Assembly: GCA_023436515.1 (NCBI GenBank)
Contig: JAEZIV010000124.1
Span: 1-12,858, forward strand
Length of the DNA: 12,858 nucleotides
From: Bacillota bacterium
Lineage (GTDB): Bacteria; Bacillota; Clostridia; Acetivibrionales; DSM-1351
Reading direction: 5' to 3'
Below, piece after piece: positions 1 to 6,718 of the stretch. The notes beneath the pieces are model-generated. The model did not search any database and was not told the DNA's origin. It saw only the letters and a list, made by a program, of their open reading frames with translations. The first letter of the stretch is position 1; each line of letters opens with the position of its first letter. A program made the translations under genes and the position numbers.

Positions 1-755
1 CCCACAAGCATGTCCCGCTGATGGAGGCCAATCCTACAGAAGCAATAAAGAACAACATATTTGGCACACTTAACGTAGCCGAATGCGCCGACAAATTCGG
101 AGCCAAGAAATTTGTTATGATATCCACCGACAAGGCGGTAAACCCCACAAACATAATGGGCGCAACCAAGAGAGTGGCTGAAATGATAATACAGGCCTAC
201 TCCAAGCAGAGCAGAACGGATTTCGTTGCTGTAAGGTTTGGAAATGTACTTGGCAGTAACGGCAGTGTTATACCCTTGTTCAAAAGGCAGATAGAGCAGG
301 GCGGACCTGTTACAGTTACAGACCCGGAGATAATAAGATACTTCATGACAATACCCGAGGCGGTGCAGCTGGTGCTGCAGGCCGGAGCAATGGCCGAAGG
401 CGGTGAAATATTTGTTCTGGATATGGGGGAACCTGTGAAGATATATGATCTTGCGAGAAACCTCATCAAGCTATCAGGTTTTGAGCCTGAAATAGACATT
501 AAAATAGAATTTACCGGCTTAAGGCCTGGAGAAAAGCTTTATGAGGAGCTTTTGCTGGCAGAAGAGGGTGTCCAGGCAACAAAAAACAATAAAATCTACA
601 TTGCACAGCCCCTGCACACTGATTTGGCTATACTGAAAAGGGAAATAGAGTATCTGAGTGAAATTATAATGACTGATGCCGAGGCTGCAAGAGATTATAT
701 GAAGGTAATAGTCCCCAACTATAAAACTGTAGCTGGCAAGGATGGGAATATATAG
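1..755 (+). CDS. Nucleotide-sugar 4,6-dehydratase, PglF/CapD type (3' part)
   Basis: This is the C-terminal portion of a polysaccharide-biosynthesis NDP-sugar 4,6-dehydratase of the extended SDR family. Such enzymes convert UDP-GlcNAc to a 4-keto-6-deoxy sugar for capsule, glycan or flagellin decoration. The gene enters from the left: reading from base 3 gives HKHVPLMEANP, the usual motif just before the catalytic region, so the ATG at 21 is internal. The active-site triplet Thr-Asp-Lys (codons 126-134) is followed eight residues later by Met within NIMGATK. Met replaces the usual SDR tyrosine at the spacing seen in PglF, so this is the long PglF/CapD type rather than FlaA1/PseB. VRFGNVLGS and TGLRPGEKLYEELL are substrate-binding motifs. 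If it is typical, the missing N-terminus carries membrane helices and the Rossmann GxxGxxG. It is probably not cotranscribed with walR, which has its own promoter. The exact sugar substrate cannot be told. Confidence 0.88.
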   Translation, partial: HKHVPLMEANPTEAIKNNIFGTLNVAECADKFGAKKFVMISTDKAVNPTNIMGATKRVAEMIIQAYSKQSRTDFVAVRFGNVLGSNGSVIPLFKRQIEQGGPVTVTDPEIIRYFMTIPEAVQLVLQAGAMAEGGEIFVLDMGEPVKIYDLARNLIKLSGFEPEIDIKIEFTGLRPGEKLYEELLLAEEGVQATKNNKIYIAQPLHTDLAILKREIEYLSEIIMTDAEAARDYMKVIVPNYKTVAGKDGNI

Positions 756-763
756 TTACTTAA

Positions 764-781
764 GTAAAAAAATATTTTTAC
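764..781 (+). terminator. Weak AU-only hairpin after the dehydratase gene
   Basis: GTAAAAA (764-770) can pair with TTTTTAC (775-781) around a 4-base loop, and a perfect TTACTTAAGTAA palindrome (756-767) directly follows the stop codon. It has almost no GC and no following T-run, so it is at best a weak termination or mRNA-end structure. Confidence 0.25.
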
Positions 782-808
782 ACCTCAACTGCAACCTTTT
801 ATGCTAAT

Positions 809-825
809 ATTACGTCTAAATTACA
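809..825 (-). promoter_or_regulatory. Near-consensus WalR box upstream of walR
   Basis: Read on the minus strand the site is TGTAAT-TTAGA-CGTAAT, which matches the WalR/YycF consensus TGTWAH-N5-TGTWAH with a single mismatch (C for T at the first base of the second half). It lies about 20 bases upstream of the candidate -35 of the walR promoter, a position suited to autoregulation. The region is AT-rich, so chance occurrence is a real possibility. Confidence 0.35.
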
Positions 826-844
826 GGGTTTCCAAAATATTAAT

Positions 845-873
845 TTTTCATTACGAAAAATTAGTGTTATAAT
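845..873 (+). promoter_or_regulatory. walR promoter (extended -10)
   Basis: A consensus TATAAT at 868-873 is preceded by TG at 865-866, giving an extended -10. A 17-base spacer separates it from TTTTCA (845-850), which matches the SigA -35 at four of six bases. The predicted start lies about 45 bases before the walR TTG codon. Confidence 0.65.
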
Positions 874-912
874 TCAACTGTGAGCTAAGGACAGCTAATA
901 AAATATTTTGTT

Positions 913-919
913 AGGGGTG
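913..919 (+). promoter_or_regulatory. walR ribosome binding site
   Basis: AGGGGTG ends six bases before the TTG at 926. This spacing selects 926 over the in-frame upstream codons TTG 908 and GTG 917, the latter of which overlaps the site itself. Confidence 0.75.
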
Positions 920-925
920 TGTTTT

Positions 926-1621
926 TTGAGCAAAAAAGTGCTGATTGTAGACGATGAAGAAAACATTGTAGATATCTTAAGATTCAATCTTAAAAAGGAA
1001 GGTTATGATACTATTGAAGCATATGACGGAGAGGAAGCCATAGAACTGGCACTTTCACAAAATCCGGACCTGATATTGCTGGATATCATGCTTCCCAAGG
1101 TGGATGGTTTTACAGTGTGCAGAAAGCTCAGGCAATCAATAGCAACACCTATACTCATGCTTACTGCAAAGGAGGAAGAGGTGGACAAGGTTTTAGGTCT
1201 TGAGCTGGGTGCCGATGATTACATTACAAAGCCCTTCAGTCCAAGGGAGTTGATGGCTCGCGTAAAGGCCAACCTCAGAAGACTTGCTCCTGCCGAACAG
1301 GTAAAATCCGAAAAGTCCCAGGTAAATAGGTACGGTGACCTGACAATAGATGCTGATCGCTATGAAGTAAGAAGAGGTGAAATAGTAATTGAACTAACTC
1401 TTCGTGAGTTTGAGCTTGTTAAGTTTCTTGCGGCCCAGCAGGGGACAATATTTTCCAGAGAATCTCTTTTGGAGAAGGTTTGGGGCTATGAATACTACGG
1501 TGATGTCAGAACAGTAGACGTAACAGTCAGAAGAGTACGTGAAAAGCTGGAGCTTGATCCCGCCAATCCTCAGTATATAGTAACAAAACGCGGTGTCGGC
1601 TACTATTTCAACAAGTTTTAG
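926..1621 (+). CDS. walR: Response regulator WalR (YycF)
   Basis: This is the DNA-binding response regulator of the essential WalRK two-component system, which controls peptidoglycan hydrolases and cell-wall homeostasis in low-GC Gram-positives. From the TTG start the product has 232 residues, against about 235 in Bacillus. An OmpR/PhoB-type receiver fills residues 1-120, with acidic pocket D9-D10, phosphoacceptor D53 in LILLDIMLP, and the conserved MLTAKEEEVDKVLGLELGADDYITKPF stretch in shorter recognisable pieces (LTAK, GADDY, TKPF). The C-terminal winged helix ends in VTVRRVREKLE and KRGVGYYF. The TTG at 926 is chosen because translation then begins MSKKVLIVDDEEN, the family's usual N-terminus, behind a well-spaced AGGGGTG. 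It is followed 120 bases later by its kinase. Family and neighbourhood agree, so the assignment is firm. Confidence 0.95.
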   Translation: MSKKVLIVDDEENIVDILRFNLKKEGYDTIEAYDGEEAIELALSQNPDLILLDIMLPKVDGFTVCRKLRQSIATPILMLTAKEEEVDKVLGLELGADDYITKPFSPRELMARVKANLRRLAPAEQVKSEKSQVNRYGDLTIDADRYEVRRGEIVIELTLREFELVKFLAAQQGTIFSRESLLEKVWGYEYYGDVRTVDVTVRRVREKLELDPANPQYIVTKRGVGYYFNKF

Positions 1622-1689
1622 TAAAGAGTTACAGAAATAATTAATAGATATGTACGTAAAAAGTCGTCAAATAACTTTTTATGAAAAGC

Positions 1690-1724
1690 TTTTGACTTGG
1701 GGGCTTAATGTTCCCAAGTCAAAA
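1690..1724 (+). promoter_or_regulatory. Intercistronic hairpin between walR and walK
   Basis: A perfect 12-base inverted repeat, TTTTGACTTGGG (1690-1701) and CCCAAGTCAAAA (1713-1724), flanks an 11-base loop. An A-run rather than a T-run follows, and the walK Shine-Dalgarno AGGAG (1732-1736) begins only seven bases after the stem. A canonical terminator on the + strand is therefore unlikely. A role in mRNA processing, stability or walR:walK dosage is possible but inferred. Confidence 0.5.
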
Positions 1725-1741
1725 AAATAAAAGGAGTTAGC

Positions 1742-3583
1742 ATGAGGTTCTGGAAAGGCTTTGTTAGGTTGCTTCGCAGCCTCCAGTGGAAGCTGGTATA
1801 TATTTTTATATCCATGTGTATTATATTGGTCAGCGTGGTTTATGTAGTTATGTACTCCGGACTTCAGACCATATATTATGAAAACTTTTGTGAAGACATG
1901 CGTGCCGGTTTTGAATCCTGGAAGGAAATCAGGGGTATTCCTGAATCTAACAAAGATATTCAAACCTATTTTGATGTCAACAAGGATATAAACTATTTCA
2001 GAACCAACTCTGACGTAAACCTTACAATAATTGACTTAAGCATTACACGGAAGAATACCGACCCCAATAAGGGAATAATCTATTCCTCCGACGAAAAGTT
2101 TTCTAAGGATGCTCCAGGCTTTGCCGGGGAGCTTTTAAGCAACTCCCAGAAGAATCTCGTGCCTTTGTGGGCAAAACAGATGAGTCAGCCTGTGGAGTAC
2201 AACAAGCTGATAAAAGCTGTTTCAGGTGAGCAGTATTTTGAATATGTCATCCAACCGGCGGAGGAGGAGGATCTCATATTCTACTTTACTTATAACAAGG
2301 ATGCCTGGGAAAGGATCTTGCAGGACTTCAATAATTTGATAGTGTACAGTGCATTGATTGCTGTCATACTTTCATTAGTATTGGGTTATGCCTTGTCTAA
2401 AACAATTACATCACCCATCATAAGCGTTATGAACAAGGCACAGAAAATAGCCGAGGGAGAATTTGACGAGCAGTTGGCTGTTAAATCCGAGGATGAAATA
2501 GGAAATCTTACAAAGACCTTTAATTATATGGCTAAAGAGCTTAAAAATACCCTTTCGGAGATATCCAGCGAAAAAAACAAGGTGGTAACTATACTGAACT
2601 ATATGGCTGACGGGGTTATGGCCTATGATCTCAAGGGTAACGCTATTCATGTAAACCCGGCTGCCAGAAAGCTACTGGGAGACGATTTGTCAGAGAGCTC
2701 CTTTCAGGAGTTGGCAAAAACAGTAGGTCTTGAAGTAAAGCTTGAGAACTTTATTTATCTTGAGGAGCTCCCTGTAAAGGAATACGATACAATTTATAAG
2801 GACATTTATTTAACAATTTATTTTGCAGTGTTTACTGATACAAATAAAAAACCCGAAGGAATAATTGTTGTTATGCACGATGTCACCGAAGAGCAAAAGC
2901 TGGACAGAATGCGCCGTGAGTTTGTAGCAAATGTCTCTCATGAGCTGAGGACACCATTAACCTCCATTAAAAGCTATGCAGAAACCCTTCTTGATGATGC
3001 ACTTGAGGACAGGGAGACCAGCGAGCGTTTCCTCAATGTAATAAATAATGAAGCTGATAGAATGACCCGGCTTGTACAGGATCTCCTCCAGCTATCCAGG
3101 CTGGATAATCAGCAGATGAACTGGAATATGAACGACGTTTCCCTAAAAAGTATAGTTAAGGAAATTGTAGAAAGAATGCAGCTGGAGGCAAGTCGTAAGA
3201 GCCAAAAGCTGGAGAGCTATGTTATCGGAGAGATACCACTCATAAAGGGCGATAAAGGTCGTCTTGAGCAGGTTGTTATCAATTTGATTAGCAACGCATT
3301 AAAATATACCCCGGAAAATGGGGAAATAACTGTTTACGTAGGGAGAATTTATAACGATATATATATTAAGGTTACAGATACAGGCATAGGTATTCCGGCG
3401 GAATCCTTACCAAGAGTATTTGAGAGATTTTACAGAGTTGACAAGGCAAGGTCTAGAGACATGGGGGGTACAGGACTTGGTCTCTCAATTGCCAAGGAAA
3501 TTATACAGGCCCACGGAGGTACAATCAACATCACCAGTGAGGAGAAGAAAGGCACTGAGGTTATTGTAAGACTGCCAGTGTAA
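1742..3583 (+). CDS. walK: Sensor histidine kinase WalK (YycG)
   Basis: This is the membrane sensor kinase that phosphorylates WalR. At 613 residues it is almost the length of Bacillus WalK (611). Domains in order: short cytoplasmic tail; TM1 about 17-38; extracytoplasmic sensor domain about 40-197; TM2 about 198-217; HAMP about 218-270; cytoplasmic PAS about 280-380; HisKA with phosphoacceptor H400 in FVANVSHELRTPLTS; and HATPase_c with N-box NLISNALKYTP, G1 DTGIGIP, F-box FERFYRVD and G2 GGTGLGLSIAKEI. The end of the PAS domain reads VVMHDVTEEQ; H379 and E383 occupy the positions of two zinc ligands described for S. aureus WalK, but I cannot confirm the other ligands. The ATG follows an AGGAG at 1732-1736. 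It lies directly after walR and before its accessory genes, so identity is secure. Confidence 0.96.
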   Translation: MRFWKGFVRLLRSLQWKLVYIFISMCIILVSVVYVVMYSGLQTIYYENFCEDMRAGFESWKEIRGIPESNKDIQTYFDVNKDINYFRTNSDVNLTIIDLSITRKNTDPNKGIIYSSDEKFSKDAPGFAGELLSNSQKNLVPLWAKQMSQPVEYNKLIKAVSGEQYFEYVIQPAEEEDLIFYFTYNKDAWERILQDFNNLIVYSALIAVILSLVLGYALSKTITSPIISVMNKAQKIAEGEFDEQLAVKSEDEIGNLTKTFNYMAKELKNTLSEISSEKNKVVTILNYMADGVMAYDLKGNAIHVNPAARKLLGDDLSESSFQELAKTVGLEVKLENFIYLEELPVKEYDTIYKDIYLTIYFAVFTDTNKKPEGIIVVMHDVTEEQKLDRMRREFVANVSHELRTPLTSIKSYAETLLDDALEDRETSERFLNVINNEADRMTRLVQDLLQLSRLDNQQMNWNMNDVSLKSIVKEIVERMQLEASRKSQKLESYVIGEIPLIKGDKGRLEQVVINLISNALKYTPENGEITVYVGRIYNDIYIKVTDTGIGIPAESLPRVFERFYRVDKARSRDMGGTGLGLSIAKEIIQAHGGTINITSEEKKGTEVIVRLPV

Positions 3584-3600
3584 ATTTTATTTAAATACCA

Positions 3601-3617
3601 TGTAATGGATTTGTAAC
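3601..3617 (+). promoter_or_regulatory. Perfect WalR box upstream of the secreted-protein/yycH/yycI genes
   Basis: TGTAAT-GGATT-TGTAAC fits the published WalR/YycF binding consensus TGTWAH-N5-TGTWAH at every defined position. It ends 11 bases before a TATACT -10 (3629-3634), so it covers the -35 region. In the related PhoB family, activators occupy that position when they replace a -35. WalR is encoded 2 kb upstream. Binding is inferred, not shown. Confidence 0.65.
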
Positions 3618-3628
3618 AATAAATATAT

Positions 3629-3634
3629 TATACT
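3629..3634 (+). promoter_or_regulatory. Candidate -10 of an internal, WalR-dependent promoter
   Basis: TATACT (five of six to TATAAT) lies about 50 bases before the ATG at 3685. The region 17 bases upstream reads TGGATT, a poor -35 that overlaps the WalR box. This suits an activator-dependent promoter. Confidence 0.5.
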
Positions 3635-3684
3635 AGTAATAGGGTACTAAAAATAGTACGATAGCTTTTCTTCGGGGTGGTATT

Positions 3685-4167
3685 ATGAAAACAAGATTAT
3701 TTCTGTTTACTATAATTATAGCTATAATGATGTCGTTGCTGACTTCACCTGTAATGGCGGCTAAGGTTGTTGATATATCTAGGCCTGACGGCAATGAAGT
3801 AGTAACAAAGGATATTTTTACTATTTTCGGGACATGTGTCTATGACGAGACAATCATTTCCCTTGAATACAAGGATAAAGATTCTGGTGAGTTTAAGCCT
3901 TTGGAAACCACTGACGGTTACTCAACCTTTAAAGTTGGCAGCGGAAAAATGTTTGGTAAGGATATCAAACTCAAATATAAAGGACCAAATGAGATAAAAA
4001 TCATAGCATATACAAAAGACACAATAAATGACAAGTGGTCAAAGACCTATACTATTACCCTTGGTGAAGAGCAGAAGAAGAGTAACTGGTTTGATAAAGC
4101 CATCGAATGGATAACTCGTGGAAGCACTGACAGCGATAGTAACAAAGAAAAAGACAAGAAAGAATAA
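3685..4167 (+). CDS. Uncharacterised secreted protein encoded in the wal cluster
   Basis: The 160-residue product is not one I can name. Residues 1-25 form a clear Sec signal peptide: MKTR, then a hydrophobic core about 5-20, with a likely signal peptidase I site VMA|A at 25/26. There is no lipobox cysteine. Residues 27-125 look like a single beta-sandwich or Ig-like module: alternating hydrophobic strands, starting VVDISRPDGNEVVTKD and ending SKTYTITLGE, resembling extracellular Ig-like domains. A WFDKAIEWI amphipathic stretch and a highly charged Ser/Asp/Lys tail (about 145-160) follow. The start is well supported by GGGGTGG at 3674-3680. The yycH start codon comes only three bases after its stop, implying cotranscription and translational coupling. 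Placement after a WalR box suggests an envelope role, perhaps with WalK, YycH or YycI. This is inference. Confidence 0.85.
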   Translation: MKTRLFLFTIIIAIMMSLLTSPVMAAKVVDISRPDGNEVVTKDIFTIFGTCVYDETIISLEYKDKDSGEFKPLETTDGYSTFKVGSGKMFGKDIKLKYKGPNEIKIIAYTKDTINDKWSKTYTITLGEEQKKSNWFDKAIEWITRGSTDSDSNKEKDKKE

Positions 4168-4170
4168 TCT

Positions 4171-5658
4171 ATGAAGAGAAAAATAAAAACTCTTAGCTAT
4201 TATTTCGAAAAATCCAGGACGTTATTGTTAATATTTTTAGTTGTCCTTTGCATTGTACAGGTGGGAATACTGTGGAGTAGTCAGTCCGGCAGTTTCCCTT
4301 TTTTATCATCTTTTTTTACCGACTCAAAGATAACTACACAGGCGTCTCTTGAAGAAATGAAGCGCGAGTATATGCTTCCCTACAAGGCAGTAATATCCAG
4401 AGGTTATGATAATGATCATATCGTTGTACCAAACGGCTCAGAAGAATACAATACCTTGTGGGAGGGTGCGCGGGAGTATTTAGCCGAGGCAATAAAGATC
4501 AAGCCTGCTCAGATACAGCCTATTGATGAAGAAAAATGGGGAGCTCTTGTTGCGAGCAAGCCCTATTACTTTGAATTTAAAACACAAATACATGTTGATA
4601 TCGTAAAGTGGGTACTGAATATCAAAAAGTCCACAGATTCATTAACTGGGTTTAAAAAGTTTGTGTTATGCCCTGACGATCCGGATTATAACTATATTGA
4701 TACACTTTACATAAGAGATGACAATAACTTATATACCTTTCTTTTAACAGACTACAAGAGTGATACCTTGGAGGAAGAAGAAGCAAATCAGATTTATTCA
4801 AGTCTAAAGAGTAAGCCAAATATTCACAATTACAAAATTGCAGTTGAAACAGGCATAAAGTCCACCCTGCCTCAGGATATGATTGCTCCTCTCTCTTCAA
4901 ATACTGTGGAGGAATATGCCAATATAACTAATGTTCCCCTTGTTGGTTTACAGGGTCATACCTCAAGTTACTCGGATTATGATGCTATCCAGATGGAGTT
5001 GTTTGGAGAGGTTAGAAGTGATTATATACCTGATGAGGATGTATATGGATCTGTTGTATTTAAGAAATCTGACAGTGTTTACAGACTGTATAGTAACTCT
5101 ATAGTAGAGTACAAAACAACTGGAAACCAAAGTATAAATGAAAAAACAAAGCTGTTGGAGGCATACCAGAAGGCAACTGCTTTTATTATTGATTTAAAGG
5201 CCCGGAGCAATTATATGGAGGGCATTAATGTTTATCTGTCTTCAATAAAGGAAGGAAATAATTCCTATATATTTAAATTTGACTACAGTATATCACAGGG
5301 AGGACAACGGGGAGAAGTCCCCCTGTTGTTTAAAAATTTCAAGCTACCCAACATGGATCAACCCCTTGATAGTGCCATAACCCTAGAGGCTAATTCAAAG
5401 AAGGTGCTTCAGGGTAGATGGGCAGCCTTTAGATTAAGGGTGGAAAAAAATTTCAAGGAGTACAGATGGAATTTTCCCGAGTATTTAGATAAGGCTTATA
5501 ACTCAATTCCGGAGTTGAAAAATGCAAACTTGCCAATTCAGGGTTATGGAATATATTACGTCATAACTCAACAGAAGCTCGCAGAACGTAACATAACGCC
5601 AAGTTTTGTTCTTTTTAACCGGGAAGGCAGTTATTATGTGCCTCTAAACGGGCAATAA
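4171..5658 (+). CDS. yycH: WalK accessory protein YycH
   Basis: YycH is a membrane-anchored extracytoplasmic protein. With YycI it forms a complex on WalK's transmembrane region; the pair represses WalK in B. subtilis and activates it in S. aureus. Here the product has 495 residues (about 455 in B. subtilis). The cytoplasmic tail is short and basic (MKRKIKTLSYYFEKSR), followed by a single TM helix at about 17-35 and a large outside region with no further membrane segment, the YycH topology. No catalytic motif is expected or seen. The ATG sits three bases after the previous stop with only a weak purine-rich AAGAAAG upstream, so it probably relies on coupling. Assignment rests on topology, length and the walK-yycH-yycI order more than on sequence motifs, because the family diverges quickly. 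Confidence 0.85.
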   Translation: MKRKIKTLSYYFEKSRTLLLIFLVVLCIVQVGILWSSQSGSFPFLSSFFTDSKITTQASLEEMKREYMLPYKAVISRGYDNDHIVVPNGSEEYNTLWEGAREYLAEAIKIKPAQIQPIDEEKWGALVASKPYYFEFKTQIHVDIVKWVLNIKKSTDSLTGFKKFVLCPDDPDYNYIDTLYIRDDNNLYTFLLTDYKSDTLEEEEANQIYSSLKSKPNIHNYKIAVETGIKSTLPQDMIAPLSSNTVEEYANITNVPLVGLQGHTSSYSDYDAIQMELFGEVRSDYIPDEDVYGSVVFKKSDSVYRLYSNSIVEYKTTGNQSINEKTKLLEAYQKATAFIIDLKARSNYMEGINVYLSSIKEGNNSYIFKFDYSISQGGQRGEVPLLFKNFKLPNMDQPLDSAITLEANSKKVLQGRWAAFRLRVEKNFKEYRWNFPEYLDKAYNSIPELKNANLPIQGYGIYYVITQQKLAERNITPSFVLFNREGSYYVPLNGQ

Positions 5659-5724
5659 TTCAGATGAATGTTTAAAGTGAATGGTAAATTTATCTTTAAG
5701 TGTGCAATCTTTACTCTTTTATGC

Positions 5725-5730
5725 AGGTGA
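5725..5730 (+). promoter_or_regulatory. yycI ribosome binding site
   Basis: AGGTGA ends five bases before the ATG at 5736. It selects that start over the in-frame GTG at 5700, which would add 12 non-conserved residues. Confidence 0.7.
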
Positions 5731-5735
5731 CAATT

Positions 5736-6563
5736 ATGGATTGGAAAAATGCTAAAACAATATTAATACTTGTGTTTCTAATTTTAAACATTATTTTGAC
5801 CGTTATCCTGTACAGAAATGTAAAGGGGGAGGAAGTATCTCAGGAGACTATTTATAATACCCAAAAGATACTTGAGCAGAATAATGTGCATATAGAGTGT
5901 GCTATTCCAAGATACACCGGTACCGACTACATATTACAGCACGATGAAACCATCCTGGACAGAAGCAAAATAGTAAGTGCATTTTTGGGGGATAAATATT
6001 CCAAAATTAGCGATAGCACCTATGTGCTTAAAACTCAAAGGCTTGTTTTTGCCAACGATAGCACCTTTGAATACAGCGACAGCGGGGTCAACAATAGAAC
6101 ATCTGCCGAAAGCAAAAGTGGTATAGAGTCTTTTGTAAAGGAGCTGTCCAAAAAGCTAGATATACCTCTAAACGAGTTTCAACTGGATGAGTTCGGTCTA
6201 TTGCCGGGGGGTGAAGGCACCAGAGCTGTCTATAAGGGGGTCTATAAGGGGTATTCGGTGTTTGACAATTACATAGAGCTGATAGTAAGCAAATCAAGTT
6301 TAAAAAGCTTGAAATATCATTACAAAAGACCAATGACAATAACTAACAGAGATATTAATGTAATTCCTGTCTATCAGATACTGATAACCAAGATGACGGC
6401 TTACCCGGGCATATACATAAAAGAGGTAGACATGGGGTTCAAGGGGTTAACCCAGGTTGACAAGGAAACGAAAACTCTATATGAAGGATTATCCTGGAGA
6501 ATCAAGACCTCTGAGGGTAAGGAGTTTTACTTTAATGCTACAAACGGTGAACGAATGGAATAG
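5736..6563 (+). CDS. yycI: WalK accessory protein YycI
   Basis: YycI is the partner of YycH in the membrane complex that modulates WalK. From ATG 5736 the product has 275 residues (280 in B. subtilis). It begins MDWKNAKTILILVFLILNI, the typical YycI opening: a short cytoplasmic MDW-K-KTI segment leading into one TM helix at about 8-26. The rest is extracytoplasmic, rich in short beta-like segments, and ends with LSWRIKTSEGKEFYFNATNG, which resembles the C-terminal strand pair of the family. It lies 77 bases after yycH with no terminator, so it is probably in the same transcript. The family has no enzymatic motif. Confidence is high from N-terminus, length and gene order. Confidence 0.88.
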   Translation: MDWKNAKTILILVFLILNIILTVILYRNVKGEEVSQETIYNTQKILEQNNVHIECAIPRYTGTDYILQHDETILDRSKIVSAFLGDKYSKISDSTYVLKTQRLVFANDSTFEYSDSGVNNRTSAESKSGIESFVKELSKKLDIPLNEFQLDEFGLLPGGEGTRAVYKGVYKGYSVFDNYIELIVSKSSLKSLKYHYKRPMTITNRDINVIPVYQILITKMTAYPGIYIKEVDMGFKGLTQVDKETKTLYEGLSWRIKTSEGKEFYFNATNGERME

Positions 6564-6567
6564 AATG

Positions 6568-6582
6568 GATACCCATGGTATC
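6568..6582. repeat. 15-base palindrome after yycI
   Basis: GATACC (6568-6573) and GGTATC (6577-6582) form a perfect inverted repeat around CAT, starting four bases after the yycI stop. No T-run follows directly, so it is not a standard terminator. It could be a small operator or a weak 3'-end structure. Confidence 0.3.
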
Positions 6583-6643
6583 GAAAGCAAAAACTGGTAA
6601 ATTTTTATTTGCTATATTAGTAGTAGAATATTTAAAAACTAAA

Positions 6644-6652
6644 TGGTATAAT
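6644..6652 (+). promoter_or_regulatory. murA promoter (extended -10)
   Basis: TGG-TATAAT gives a full consensus -10 (6647-6652) with the extended TG. The -35 position reads TAGAAT (6624-6629), only a partial match. The predicted start leaves a leader of about 60 bases, so murA can be transcribed independently of the wal genes. Confidence 0.65.
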
Positions 6653-6699
6653 GTTCTCGTGTGTGTAATGTTTAGCAAAAACATTTACAGTTTATACAA

Positions 6700-6709
6700 A
6701 AGGTTGGTG
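6700..6709 (+). promoter_or_regulatory. murA ribosome binding site
   Basis: AAGGTTGGTG resembles an interrupted AAGGAGGTG and ends nine bases before the TTG at 6719. An in-frame TAG at 6710-6712 rules out any start further upstream, so TTG is the first usable codon. Confidence 0.5.
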
Positions 6710-6718
6710 TAGAAGGGT

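Noticed and set aside
908..925. N-terminal extension of WalR from TTG 908
   Set aside because: Adds MLGVCF before the family N-terminus and would put the start upstream of the only good ribosome binding site.
3611..3639. TTGTAA-17-TAGTAA as a standard promoter before the secreted-protein gene
   Set aside because: The -10 matches poorly (three of six); the TATACT at 3629 combined with the WalR box explains the region better.
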